Both the position numbers and the translations under genes were made by a program. From assembly GCA_021162125.1 (NCBI GenBank), contig JAGGZG010000214.1:1-12615 (forward strand): DNA of 12,615 nucleotides. The letters are read 5' to 3'. Shown piece after piece: positions 1-6,117 of this stretch. This stretch comes from Anaerolineae bacterium. Its GTDB lineage: Bacteria; Chloroflexota; Anaerolineae; JACIWR01. The notes below the pieces were generated by a model. It made no database searches. It had not been told where the DNA came from and saw nothing but the letters and a program-made list of their open reading frames with translations. Positions within the stretch are counted from its first letter, which is position 1; each line of letters starts with the position of its first letter.

Positions 1-36
1 CGGGGCTTTGGAAGTAGAGATAACTTCTCGAGACAT
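1..36 (-). CDS. RidA-family protein, N-terminal fragment (runs off left edge)
   Basis: Only the first 12 codons are present, reading MSREVISTSKAP on the minus strand. The ATG at 36-34 is preceded by AAAGGAG (GGAG at 45-42, five bases from the start), so this is a credible translation start. The peptide resembles the opening of Rid/YjgF proteins, which usually begin with a Val-Ile-Ser-Thr-x-x-Ala-Pro string followed by AAIGPYSQ. RidA enzymes hydrolyse reactive enamine/imine intermediates released by PLP enzymes. The gene lies 34 bases downstream of the HemW stop on the same strand, so it could be co-transcribed. With 12 residues the family call is suggestive only; the next codons to the left would settle it. 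Confidence 0.5.
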   Translation of the reverse strand, partial: MSREVISTSKAP

Positions 37-70
37 GGTTACTCCTTTCGTGAATTCGTAGGGAGCGCAA

Positions 71-1309
71 TCAGGTTTTGCCGGAACGTGTTGCGTGTTG
101 CGTGGTGCGTGTTGCGCGAGACATCCTGATTTCGCGATGTGATGTTCTCACGTTGGGCTTACCGGGCAGGAATCGCTGGAAGACCTGATTGCCCAACAGC
201 CGTCCTCGCCGCGTGAGCCGCACCCGGCCCGTAGACGCCTCCAGCAGACCGAGGTCTACCAGTTCCTCCACCTCGCGCCCGTAGACATCTGTGAACTCGG
301 CCCCGAATCGAGCGCGAAAAGCTCCCAGGTCTACGCCCTCCTCCACCAGCCGCAGGCCGAGGATGGCCGTCTCCGCCATCTCCAGAGCCGGACTAATCTC
401 CTCGCTCTCCGCGACCGGCAGGTGGCCACGCGCCATCTCCTCAACGTAGATCCGGGGCAGGCACACATTGGCCCACCTGCGTCCGGCGAACCAGGAATGG
501 GCCCCAGCGCCCAGACCCAGGTAGGGCTGGTTGCGCCAGTAAATCAGATTGTGCCGGCACTCGAAGCCAGGCCGCGCCCAGTTGGAGATTTCGTAATGGA
601 CGTAACCGGCGCGCGCCAACTCCGCCTCGGCCAGCTCGTACATCTCGGCGGCCAAATCGTCATCCGGGGCAGGCAGTTCCCCACGGGCGATGCGCCCGGC
701 CAGTGGAGTGTGCTCCTCGAGGGTCAGCGCATACAGCGACAGGTGTTCCGGGCCGAGGGCCAGCGCCTGTTGCAACGTCGCCCGCCACCTGGCCACCGTC
801 TGCCCCGGCAGGCCGAAGATCAGGTCCAGGTTGACATTGTGGAAGCCGGCCGCGCGTGCCTGGCGATAAGCCTGCCGCGCCTGGCCCGCGTCGTGGAGAC
901 GGCCCAGGAGCTGCAATTCGCCGTCGTCGAAGCTCTGCACGCCCAGGCTGAGCCGGCTGACGCCCGCCGCCAGCAGGCCGGCCAGGTAGCCCTCGTCCAC
1001 CGTGCCCGGATTGGCCTCCACAGTTACCTCGGCGCTGGCTGCCACGTCGAAATTGGCATGGCACGCCGACAGTACGTCGCCCAGCAGGGACAGCGGCAGC
1101 GCGGTGGGCGTGCCCCCGCCAACGTAAAGCGTGCGCACGTGCAGCGGCCCTTGATCGGCAAGTCGGGATCGCATCTCCCCCGCCAGGGCACGAACGTAGG
1201 GTGCGAACAACGGCTCCAGCCCGGCGTAGGAGTTGAAATCGCAGTAAGCACACTTTCTCACGCAGAAGGGAATGTGCACGTAAAGGCCAATGGATTGCAT
1301 CTGGCCCAC
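71..1309 (-). CDS. hemW: HemW, radical SAM heme chaperone (HemN-like)
   Basis: This is a radical-SAM protein of the HemN/HemW family, 412 residues. Visible motifs are the [4Fe-4S] cluster motif C16-x3-C20-x2-C23 followed by D24-F25, GGGTP at 64-68 for SAM contact, VEANPG at 97-102, SLGVQSF at 121-127, DLIFGLPGQT at 162-171, and the HemN C-terminal-domain motif H252-N253-x2-Y256-W257. The length and the absence of HemN's N-terminal extension favour HemW, a heme-binding chaperone that delivers heme to respiratory proteins, over a true oxygen-independent coproporphyrinogen oxidase. I chose GTG 1309 because AAGGGG lies six bases upstream; ATG 1300 (residue 4) is the alternative. It follows the MFS gene by about 16 bases. 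Homologues usually end near the NQVFQRFL segment (residues 374-381). Here 31 further residues follow, partly encoded by a short tandem DNA repeat. Confidence 0.92.
   Translation of the reverse strand: MGQMQSIGLYVHIPFCVRKCAYCDFNSYAGLEPLFAPYVRALAGEMRSRLADQGPLHVRTLYVGGGTPTALPLSLLGDVLSACHANFDVAASAEVTVEANPGTVDEGYLAGLLAAGVSRLSLGVQSFDDGELQLLGRLHDAGQARQAYRQARAAGFHNVNLDLIFGLPGQTVARWRATLQQALALGPEHLSLYALTLEEHTPLAGRIARGELPAPDDDLAAEMYELAEAELARAGYVHYEISNWARPGFECRHNLIYWRNQPYLGLGAGAHSWFAGRRWANVCLPRIYVEEMARGHLPVAESEEISPALEMAETAILGLRLVEEGVDLGAFRARFGAEFTDVYGREVEELVDLGLLEASTGRVRLTRRGRLLGNQVFQRFLPGKPNVRTSHREIRMSRATRTTQHATRSGKT
87..114 (+). repeat. CGTGTTG heptamer tandem array inside the 3' end of hemW
   Basis: Four consecutive 7-mers are visible: CGTGTTG (87-93), CGTGTTG (94-100), CGTGGTG (101-107) and CGTGTTG (108-114), preceded by GGAA. 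It belongs to the same family as the arrays at 4721-4781 and 11799-11846 but lacks their inverted second arm. Read on the minus strand it encodes about residues 398-408 of HemW, a Thr/Arg/Ala/His-rich tail not expected in the family. Confidence 0.8.
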
Positions 1310-1325
1310 CCCATCCCCCTTGCCG

Positions 1326-2618
1326 TCACGCGGCGCGCGGTTCGCGCAGGCGACAGCTCAGCAGAAAAGCCATACCGTAGAAGATCAGCGCCAGCCAGAA
1401 GAGCACGGCAAAACCTGCCAAATCCACGACCAGCCCGCCCATCGCCGAGGCAAACATCGCCACGCCGAGGACTGTGTTGGCGAAACCGATGTACAACGGG
1501 CGATTCTCAGCCGGGGCGATGTCCAGCAGATAATTGACGTTCCCAATCGCGGTCCCGGTCCGATAACTGCCCAGCAGCACAAAAATCGCAGCGAACAGAT
1601 AGGGAATCACCTCATTCAGCGACGGCATGATCCTCTCCAGGGGGCCCATCGCCAAGGCCGCGACGGGCATGGCCATGCCCACCAGGTTGGAGATACGCAC
1701 CAGGCGGCGATTGCCCCATTGATCGCTGATCCGCCCCCACGCCAGGTTAGAGACCACGCTGGCCAGCGTCAGACCGGTCTGGTACACGCCCAACATGCTG
1801 GCCGGCACCTGAAAAGCCCGCCGGGCGTACACAATGTAAAATGGCGTGGAAACCTGGGCGACCATCAGGCAGAGACGCATCGCCAGGAAATGGCGGAAGT
1901 TCGCGTCCTGACGGGGCAGGTCCATGGCCCGCCGTAACTGGCGGACCAGTGACACGCGCTCGCGATTGACCGCTTCCACCGGCTCGACCACCAATGCGAA
2001 GGTGCCCATCGCCAGGCTGATGGTGATAAAAGAGGCGAACATCAGCACGGCGTAGTTGGTCGGAAAGTCCAATCCACTGCGCCCGCCCAGCAGATAGCCG
2101 ACCAGGGCGCTCCCTCCCAGGGCTGCTATGCCACCGAAGAAAAACCGCGCAGCGAAGAACGACCCGCGCCGTGTGGAGGGAATGGCCTTGCCCACGATGT
2201 CCATGAAAGACAGGCCGGCGAAACCTGCGCCCAGGCTGGTGATGGTGAGCAACAGATAGAAAAGCAACAGAAGCAGGCGGCGATCCTTCACCAGCAACAC
2301 GGACAGGACCAGCGCCCCCCACGAGATAGCCCGCACCACCGCCACGGCTATGTACAAGGGGAGCTTGCGCTGCCGGCGCTGGAGATAGCCAGAGACCAAA
2401 AGTTGGGGCAGGAACCAGCATCCGTCGCGGATGGGCCCTATCAGGCCGATGAGGAAATTCGATTCCGTAAGCTGGCTGACGAACCAACTCAGAACCAGGG
2501 ATGTTTCAGTCAGAGCGCCCGACAGGTTGAACAGGATGCCGTTCCACACCCCCAGCAGGAAATTGCGCCGCAGATGACGGCGAGCGGTGTCGCTGATCTG
2601 GTTGTCCAATAGCCTCAA
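1326..2618 (-). CDS. MFS transporter of unknown substrate
   Basis: This is a 430-residue polytopic membrane protein with roughly 12 hydrophobic segments in two halves, separated by a charged central loop at about residues 212-245 (VEPVEAVNRERVSLVRQLRR). An MFS motif-A-like loop is present in the second half (WGRISDQWGNRR, residues 294-305), and the RRG-x5-R pattern near 150-158 resembles a subgroup of bacterial MFS proteins. The family moves small solutes across the cytoplasmic membrane by secondary transport; nothing in the sequence identifies the substrate. The start is TTG at 2618-2616 and its second and third bases are part of the xdhC TGA (2617-2615), so translation is probably coupled. 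There is no better in-frame ATG near the first transmembrane helix. HemW follows after a short gap, consistent with one minus-strand transcript. Confidence 0.88.
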   Translation of the reverse strand: MRLLDNQISDTARRHLRRNFLLGVWNGILFNLSGALTETSLVLSWFVSQLTESNFLIGLIGPIRDGCWFLPQLLVSGYLQRRQRKLPLYIAVAVVRAISWGALVLSVLLVKDRRLLLLLFYLLLTITSLGAGFAGLSFMDIVGKAIPSTRRGSFFAARFFFGGIAALGGSALVGYLLGGRSGLDFPTNYAVLMFASFITISLAMGTFALVVEPVEAVNRERVSLVRQLRRAMDLPRQDANFRHFLAMRLCLMVAQVSTPFYIVYARRAFQVPASMLGVYQTGLTLASVVSNLAWGRISDQWGNRRLVRISNLVGMAMPVAALAMGPLERIMPSLNEVIPYLFAAIFVLLGSYRTGTAIGNVNYLLDIAPAENRPLYIGFANTVLGVAMFASAMGGLVVDLAGFAVLFWLALIFYGMAFLLSCRLREPRAA

Positions 2619-3421
2619 CCTTGTCCACTGTCCAGTTTCAACGGGGCACCCCGACCGCCCCGATGTAGCATCACGATTTCCGCCATGATACTAACCGCGA
2701 TCTCCGCCGGGGTCTCCGCGCCGATGTCCAATCCGATGGGCGCTCGCACGCGGGCCAGGGCATCCTCACTCACCCCCGCCGCGCGCAGATGATCGAACAC
2801 GGTGCGCACCTTGCGCCGGCTGCCGATCATACCGACGTAGGCCGCCGGCGAGTCCAGCACCGCCTGCAACGCAGCCTCGTCCTGAGCGTGCCCCCGGGTG
2901 ACGATCACCACGTGAGTCTGGGCGTTCACCGGAAGCCGCGACAACTCGGCGGGGATGTCGCCCACGATCAGCTCGTCCGCGCGGGGGAAACGCTCCTCGT
3001 TGGCGAACTCCGCCCGGTCGTCGAGCACCACGGTGCGGAAGCCCAGCAGCGCCCCTATCTCGGCTACGGGCACGGCCACGTGTCCCGCGCCCACGATCAG
3101 CAACGTGGGATGCGGGAGCAGTACGTCAATGAACACGTCGGCCTCGCCACCGCAGATGCCCGGGTCGCCGACCTCCGCGTCGTGCAGAGTAAAACTAACC
3201 AGACGCGGTTCGCCTGTGCGCAGCGCCTCCCGCGCCGCAGTGACCACTCGTGCCTCCAGTTCTCCGCCGCCGATGGTGCCCTCCGTGGCGCCATCGGCAC
3301 GGATCAGCATCTTGGTACCCACTCCCCGTGGGGTTGAGCCGGCCACACGTACAATCGTGGCCAGGGCCACCGCCTCTCCCCGTTCCACAGCGGAAGCTGC
3401 GACTCGATACACGTTATCCAT
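2615..3421 (-). CDS. XdhC/CoxI-family molybdoenzyme maturation protein
   Basis: The protein is 268 residues. The N-terminal XdhC/CoxI domain shows GSTPRGVGTKM (28-38) and GTIGGGELE (48-56), with GICGG at 88-92. The C-terminal Rossmann-like domain begins with LLIVGAGHVA (107-116), followed by VTRGHAQDE (174-182), YVGMIGSRRK (195-204) and PIGLDIGAETPAEIAVSI (228-245). XdhC proteins bind molybdenum cofactor, protect it, and help sulfurate and insert it into xanthine-dehydrogenase or CO-dehydrogenase-type enzymes. No such enzyme lies in this window, so the client is elsewhere or unknown. ATG 3421 is preceded by a perfect AGGAGG (3432-3427) five bases away. A sigma70-like promoter sits just upstream (3490-3463). 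It is the first gene of the leftward run. Confidence 0.93.
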   Translation of the reverse strand: MDNVYRVAASAVERGEAVALATIVRVAGSTPRGVGTKMLIRADGATEGTIGGGELEARVVTAAREALRTGEPRLVSFTLHDAEVGDPGICGGEADVFIDVLLPHPTLLIVGAGHVAVPVAEIGALLGFRTVVLDDRAEFANEERFPRADELIVGDIPAELSRLPVNAQTHVVIVTRGHAQDEAALQAVLDSPAAYVGMIGSRRKVRTVFDHLRAAGVSEDALARVRAPIGLDIGAETPAEIAVSIMAEIVMLHRGGRGAPLKLDSGQG

Positions 3422-3462
3422 CTAATCCTCCTGTCAAAGACCTGTTTTTTTCTCCACTGTAG

Positions 3463-3490
3463 ATTATACCACCATCCCCCACGTTGGCAA
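3463..3490 (-). promoter_or_regulatory. Putative sigma70-like promoter for xdhC operon
   Basis: On the minus strand, TTGCCA (3490-3485, five of six matches to TTGACA) is followed after 16 bases by a perfect TATAAT (3468-3463). A start site around 3456 would give a leader of about 35 bases carrying the AGGAGG of xdhC. No experimental evidence is available; the call rests on spacing and position. Confidence 0.6.
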
Positions 3491-3518
3491 AGCCTCTGCA
3501 CATTGTAGCTGCCGATGG

Positions 3519-3547
3519 TTGCTCCGGTTCTAGGGATGTGGTATAAT
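3519..3547 (+). promoter_or_regulatory. Putative sigma70-like promoter for the polysaccharide operon
   Basis: TATAAT at 3542-3547 is a perfect -10 box. The -35 at 17-base spacing is TTGCTC (3519-3524), a weak match (TTG conserved). Transcription from here would give a leader of about 185 bases before the TTG start at 3737, containing the palindrome at 3617-3688. Confidence 0.5.
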
Positions 3548-3616
3548 CTACACACCAAGGCGGTCTGGTGTTATAGAATTACCCTCCAACACTTGCGTTG
3601 TCCGCGAGAATTTTTT

Positions 3617-3688
3617 GGACGCAGATTCACGCAGATTTTCGCGGGTAAGAAGGCAAAAATCAGCGTTCATCCGCGTTTATCTGCGTCC
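3617..3688. repeat. Palindrome of degenerate 10-nt units (ACGCAGAT / ATCTGCGT)
   Basis: The right arm contains three 10-nt units, ATCAGCGTTC, ATCCGCGTTT and ATCTGCGTCC (3659-3688). The left arm holds the opposite-strand version: GGACGCAGAT, TCACGCAGAT, then TTTCGCGGGT (3617-3646). The outer 10 bp (3617-3626 with 3679-3688) pair perfectly, and ACGCAGAT (3629-3636) pairs with ATCCGCGT (3669-3676) with one G-U-type difference. In RNA it would form a long interrupted hairpin in the leader of the epimerase gene. No coding role is seen. It looks like a member of an interspersed repeat family, but only one copy is in this window. Confidence 0.75.
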
Positions 3689-3736
3689 GAAAGATTGCTT
3701 GCAGCGGAGGCCGCGCTAGGAAAAGGGAGTTGGCTA

Positions 3737-4681
3737 TTGCCATTCTATTTGGTAACCGGCGGGGCCGGCTTCATCGGCTCCCACATCGTTGCTGAACTGG
3801 TCCGCCGTGGCGAGCGGGTGCGCGTGTTCGATAACTTCTCCACCGGCCAGGAGGCGAATCTGGCCCCGGTGCGCCAGGCCATCGAACTGATCCGTGGCGA
3901 CCTGCGCGATCTGGCGGCGGTACGCCGCGCCGTATCCGGCGTAGACTACGTCCTGCACCAGGGTGCCCTGGCCTCAGTGGCCCGCTCGGTGGACGATCCA
4001 CTGGCGAGTGATACCTGCAACGTGGTGGGCACGCTCAATCTGCTGATAGCCGCGCGCGACGCCGGCGTGCGGCGGGTGGTGTACGCCTCCTCATCATCGG
4101 TTTACGGTGACAGCCCCACCCTCCCCAAGCGCGAGGACATGAAGCCTGCTCCCAAGTCGCCCTACGCAGTATCCAAGCTGGCCGGGGAGCATTACTGCCG
4201 GGCCTTCACCGAGGTCTACGGCCTGGAGACCGTCTCCCTGCGCTACTTCAACGTGTTCGGCCCGCGCCAGGACCCCACCTCACAGTACGCGGCGGTGATC
4301 CCGATTTTCATCACCGCTCTGCTGCGCGGGAAGCCGCCCACCGTGCACGGGGATGGCCGGCAATCGCGCGATTTCACCTACGTGACCAACAACGTACAGG
4401 CCAATCTGTTGGCCGCCACCGCGCCAGGCGTGGCCGGGCAGGTGTTTAACGTGGCCTGCGGAAAACGTTACACTCTGCTAGAATTACTTGCCATCCTGAA
4501 AGACATCCTGAGCACAGACGTCACACCCGTTCACACCGCCCCCCGGCCCGGCGACGTGCGGCATTCCCTGGCCGACATCAGCAAGGCGCAACAGGCACTG
4601 GGCTACCGGGTCGAGGTGCCCTTCGAGGAGGGGTTGCGGCGCACGGTAGCCTGGTATATTCAGCACAATTTGGTTCAGTGA
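3737..4681 (+). CDS. UDP-sugar 4-epimerase, WbpP/GalE-type extended SDR
   Basis: This NAD(P)-dependent extended SDR of 314 residues probably interconverts UDP-GlcNAc and UDP-GalNAc (or the glucose/galactose or uronate forms). Motifs seen are TGGAGFIGS at 7-15 (Rossmann glycine motif), the SSSSVYG segment at 118-124, catalytic Y143-x3-K147 (YAVSK), RYFNVFGPRQDP, and GDGRQSRDFTYV. The ASVARSVDDP and QYAAVIPIF segments resemble WbpP-type enzymes more than GalE of the Leloir pathway. The TTG at 3737 is the best start: AGGGAG (3724-3729) lies seven bases upstream and the Rossmann strand begins four residues later. An upstream extension to 3515 would only translate a DNA repeat. It is the first gene of the plus-strand polysaccharide cluster, and a WbpA-type dehydrogenase closes the window, together suggesting a HexNAc uronic acid route. 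Confidence 0.87.
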   Translation: MPFYLVTGGAGFIGSHIVAELVRRGERVRVFDNFSTGQEANLAPVRQAIELIRGDLRDLAAVRRAVSGVDYVLHQGALASVARSVDDPLASDTCNVVGTLNLLIAARDAGVRRVVYASSSSVYGDSPTLPKREDMKPAPKSPYAVSKLAGEHYCRAFTEVYGLETVSLRYFNVFGPRQDPTSQYAAVIPIFITALLRGKPPTVHGDGRQSRDFTYVTNNVQANLLAATAPGVAGQVFNVACGKRYTLLELLAILKDILSTDVTPVHTAPRPGDVRHSLADISKAQQALGYRVEVPFEEGLRRTVAWYIQHNLVQ

Positions 4682-4720
4682 AAATAGAGCTAAGCCCAAT
4701 GTGCACTTTTGACCCTCCAG

Positions 4721-4781
4721 GCCGTGTTACGTGATGCGTATTGCGTGATGGGACGGAACACGCAACACGCATCACGGCTCA
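4721..4781. repeat. Heptamer-based imperfect hairpin repeat, copy 2
   Basis: Four 7-mers, CGTGTTA, CGTGATG, CGTATTG and CGTGATG (4723-4750), are followed by GGACGG and then inverted units AACACGC, AACACGC and ATCACGG (4757-4777), ending CTCA. The arms 4721-4745 and 4754-4778 are complementary at 20 of 25 positions by hand count, around an 8-base loop. It lies in the 159-bp gap between the epimerase and the glycosyltransferase and could fold in the transcript. The rest of this gap shows nothing recognisable. Confidence 0.8.
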
Positions 4782-4840
4782 CTGGTGGGCAAAAGAATGC
4801 ATAATGGGAATCCGCTTTCACACTCCTCACACGTACCGGA

Positions 4841-5665
4841 ATGCCATCGAGATCATTGACAAACACGATGTGGCATACCAACGATTGGACGGATAAAATA
4901 AGGGTGGCGCGGGTGATCGCCCGCCTGAACATCGGCGGACCGGCCATCCACACCATCCTGCTGACGGCGGGACTGGACCCGGCGCGCTTTGAGTCGCTGC
5001 TGGTCACCGGCGTGGAGGCTGCACACGAGGGCAATATGCGCGATCTGGCGGCGGCCAAAGGAGTGCAGCCGCTGGTCATCCCCGACCTGGGACGCGAGAT
5101 CAACCTGTGGCGCGACCTGCGGACTCTGTGGGCACTCTACCGCCTGTTTCGCCGTTGGCGCCCGGCCATCGTCCACACGCACACGGCCAAGGCGGGCACG
5201 GTGGGCCGGCTGGCAGCACGGCTGGCCGGAGTGCCGATAGTGATACACACTTTCCACGGGCACGTGTTCCACGGCTACTTCGGCCCCCGGAAGACGCAGG
5301 CGTTCATCTGCATCGAGCGGGCGCTGGCCCGGCTGAGCGACCGCATCGTCACCGTGAGCGAGGGCCAGCGAGCGGAACTGGCGACCTACGGCATCGCCCC
5401 GCCGGAGAAAATCGCCGTCGTACCCCTGGGCTTCGAGTTGGACGGGTTGCTCCACTGTCAGGCCCGCCGCGGCGAACTGCGCACCGAACTCGGCCTGGCC
5501 GCCGATACGCCGCTGGTGGGCATCGTCGCCCGCCTGACCGCCGTTAAGAACCACCACCTCTTCCTGGAAGCAGCGCGCCTGATCGCCCAGGAAGAGCCAG
5601 CTACCCGCTTCCTGATCGTCGGCGACGGCGAACTGCGGGGCGAACTGGAGGCTTGCGCGCGCTAG
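4841..5665 (+). CDS. GT4 glycosyltransferase, N-terminal part (gene split by in-frame TAG)
   Basis: These 274 residues form the acceptor-side Rossmann domain and the start of the donor domain of a GT-B fold, family 4 glycosyltransferase. Seen are RVARVIARLNIGGPAIHT (residues 21-38), HTHTAKAGTVGRLAARLAGVP, HTFHGHVFHGYF, VTVSEGQR, IVARLTAVKNHHLFLEA and FLIVGDGELRGELEACAR. The frame then meets TAG at 5663-5665 (codon 275) and continues without a shift in the next 127 codons, which carry the nucleotide-sugar-binding half. Alone, this product lacks the E-x7-E motif and is probably inactive. The start is uncertain: ATG 4841 and ATG 4868 are both in frame and neither has a strong Shine-Dalgarno. Intact, it would add a sugar to the lipid-linked polysaccharide precursor in the cytoplasm. 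It may be a pseudogene, a readthrough gene or a sequence error. Confidence 0.82.
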   Translation: MPSRSLTNTMWHTNDWTDKIRVARVIARLNIGGPAIHTILLTAGLDPARFESLLVTGVEAAHEGNMRDLAAAKGVQPLVIPDLGREINLWRDLRTLWALYRLFRRWRPAIVHTHTAKAGTVGRLAARLAGVPIVIHTFHGHVFHGYFGPRKTQAFICIERALARLSDRIVTVSEGQRAELATYGIAPPEKIAVVPLGFELDGLLHCQARRGELRTELGLAADTPLVGIVARLTAVKNHHLFLEAARLIAQEEPATRFLIVGDGELRGELEACAR

Positions 5666-6049
5666 TTGGGCCTGGCGGATCAGGTGCTCTTCCTGGGCTG
5701 GAGGGCCGACATGCCCCGTATCTACGCCGACCTGGACGTGGTGGCCCTCACCTCGCGCAACGAGGGCACGCCCGTCTCGCTCATCGAAGGCATGGCAGCC
5801 GGCGTGCCGGTAGTTTCCACGGCGGTGGGCGGCGTGCCAGACATCGTGACCGACGGCGTGTGCGGGTCTCTGGTCCCCCCTGGCGACGCGGCGGAACTGG
5901 CGCGGGCTGTCGTCGCTCTGCTGCGGGACCAGGAGAAAGCGCGGACGATGGGCCGCGCAGGACGCGAGGCCGTGCGTGACCGCTTTAGCGTGGAACGACT
6001 GCTCAGCGACGTTGAGCGGCTCTACACCCAGCTTCTGGCGGAAATGTAG
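5666..6049 (+). CDS. GT4 glycosyltransferase, C-terminal part after in-frame TAG
   Basis: This continues exactly the reading frame of the preceding fragment, starting with TTG directly after TAG. It contains LGLADQVLFLGWRADMPRIYADLDV, then NEGTPVSLIEG with the E-x7-E pair (E308 and E316 numbered from 4841), and AAGVPVVSTAVGGVPDIV, the donor-nucleotide-sugar-binding end of GT4 enzymes, finishing with a C-terminal helix RFSVERLLSDVERLY. The open frame is intact and ends at TAG 6047-6049. An independent start at TTG 5666 is unlikely to be efficient, since the nearest GGAGG (5647-5651) is 14 bases away. I read it as the second half of one gene of about 402 codons rather than a separate protein. 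The next gene starts 68 bases downstream. Confidence 0.78.
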   Translation: MGLADQVLFLGWRADMPRIYADLDVVALTSRNEGTPVSLIEGMAAGVPVVSTAVGGVPDIVTDGVCGSLVPPGDAAELARAVVALLRDQEKARTMGRAGREAVRDRFSVERLLSDVERLYTQLLAEM

Positions 6050-6064
6050 GGCTGGTACCGTGCT

Positions 6065-6095
6065 CGCCACGAAATGGCGGGCAGGGATGCCCGCC
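6065..6095 (+). repeat. GC-rich hairpin(s) in the GT4-SDR intergenic gap
   Basis: GGCGGGCA (6076-6083) and TGCCCGCC (6088-6095) form a perfect 8-bp stem with a GGGA loop. An alternative shorter stem, CGCCA (6065-6069) with TGGCG (6075-6079), overlaps the first arm, so the two cannot form together. No U-run follows, so it is not a standard intrinsic terminator. It lies just upstream of the GAGGAGA ribosome site (6104-6110) of the next gene. Confidence 0.6.
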
Positions 6096-6117
6096 CCACA
6101 GCAGAGGAGAGCGAGCA

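Larger units (their letters stand above)
3458..3552. repeat. Inverted repeat spanning the divergent promoters
   Basis: TGTAGATTATACCAC at 3458-3472 is the exact reverse complement of GTGGTATAATCTACA at 3538-3552. With one unpaired base the pairing extends inward to CATCCC/GGGATG (about 3478 and 3533). Each arm contains TATAAT reading outward. The 65-bp interior shows no further symmetry. It could be a shared regulator site, two copies of one promoter core, or the termini of a roughly 95-bp miniature element; no target-site duplication is evident. Confidence 0.85.
3422..3736. other. 315-bp divergent intergenic region
   Basis: This is the only gene-free stretch of more than 300 bases. From left to right it holds the xdhC Shine-Dalgarno, a leftward promoter, a 15-bp inverted repeat enclosing both -10 boxes, a rightward promoter, a 10-nt-unit palindrome (3617-3688), and the Shine-Dalgarno of the rightward epimerase gene (3724-3729). 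The reading frame is open on the plus strand back to 3515, but that part translates the repeat and has no sugar-epimerase similarity. Confidence 0.75.

Noticed and set aside
87..117. CRISPR-like or satellite array at the left end
   Set aside because: The units are 7 nt with no spacers. It is a short tandem repeat matching the interspersed hairpin family.
422..1537. Long plus-strand open frame opposite hemW
   Set aside because: It is a high-GC shadow. The minus strand carries unmistakable radical-SAM motifs, and the plus-strand translation shows no recognisable domain and crosses into the MFS gene.
3515..3736. N-terminal extension of the first epimerase back to 3515
   Set aside because: It would overlap the rightward -10 box and translate the 10-nt-unit palindrome. 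The Rossmann strand begins right after TTG 3737, which has AGGGAG at seven bases.
4796..4810. CATAAT near 4800 as a promoter for the glycosyltransferase
   Set aside because: No acceptable -35 sequence at 16-18 bases upstream, and the gene is in line with the upstream operon.
5663..6049. UAG recoding (for example pyrrolysine or alternative code) as the explanation of the GT4 stop
   Set aside because: The same gene ends at a TAG, all other genes here end in TGA or TAA at sensible family lengths, and no pyrrolysine machinery is visible in the window.
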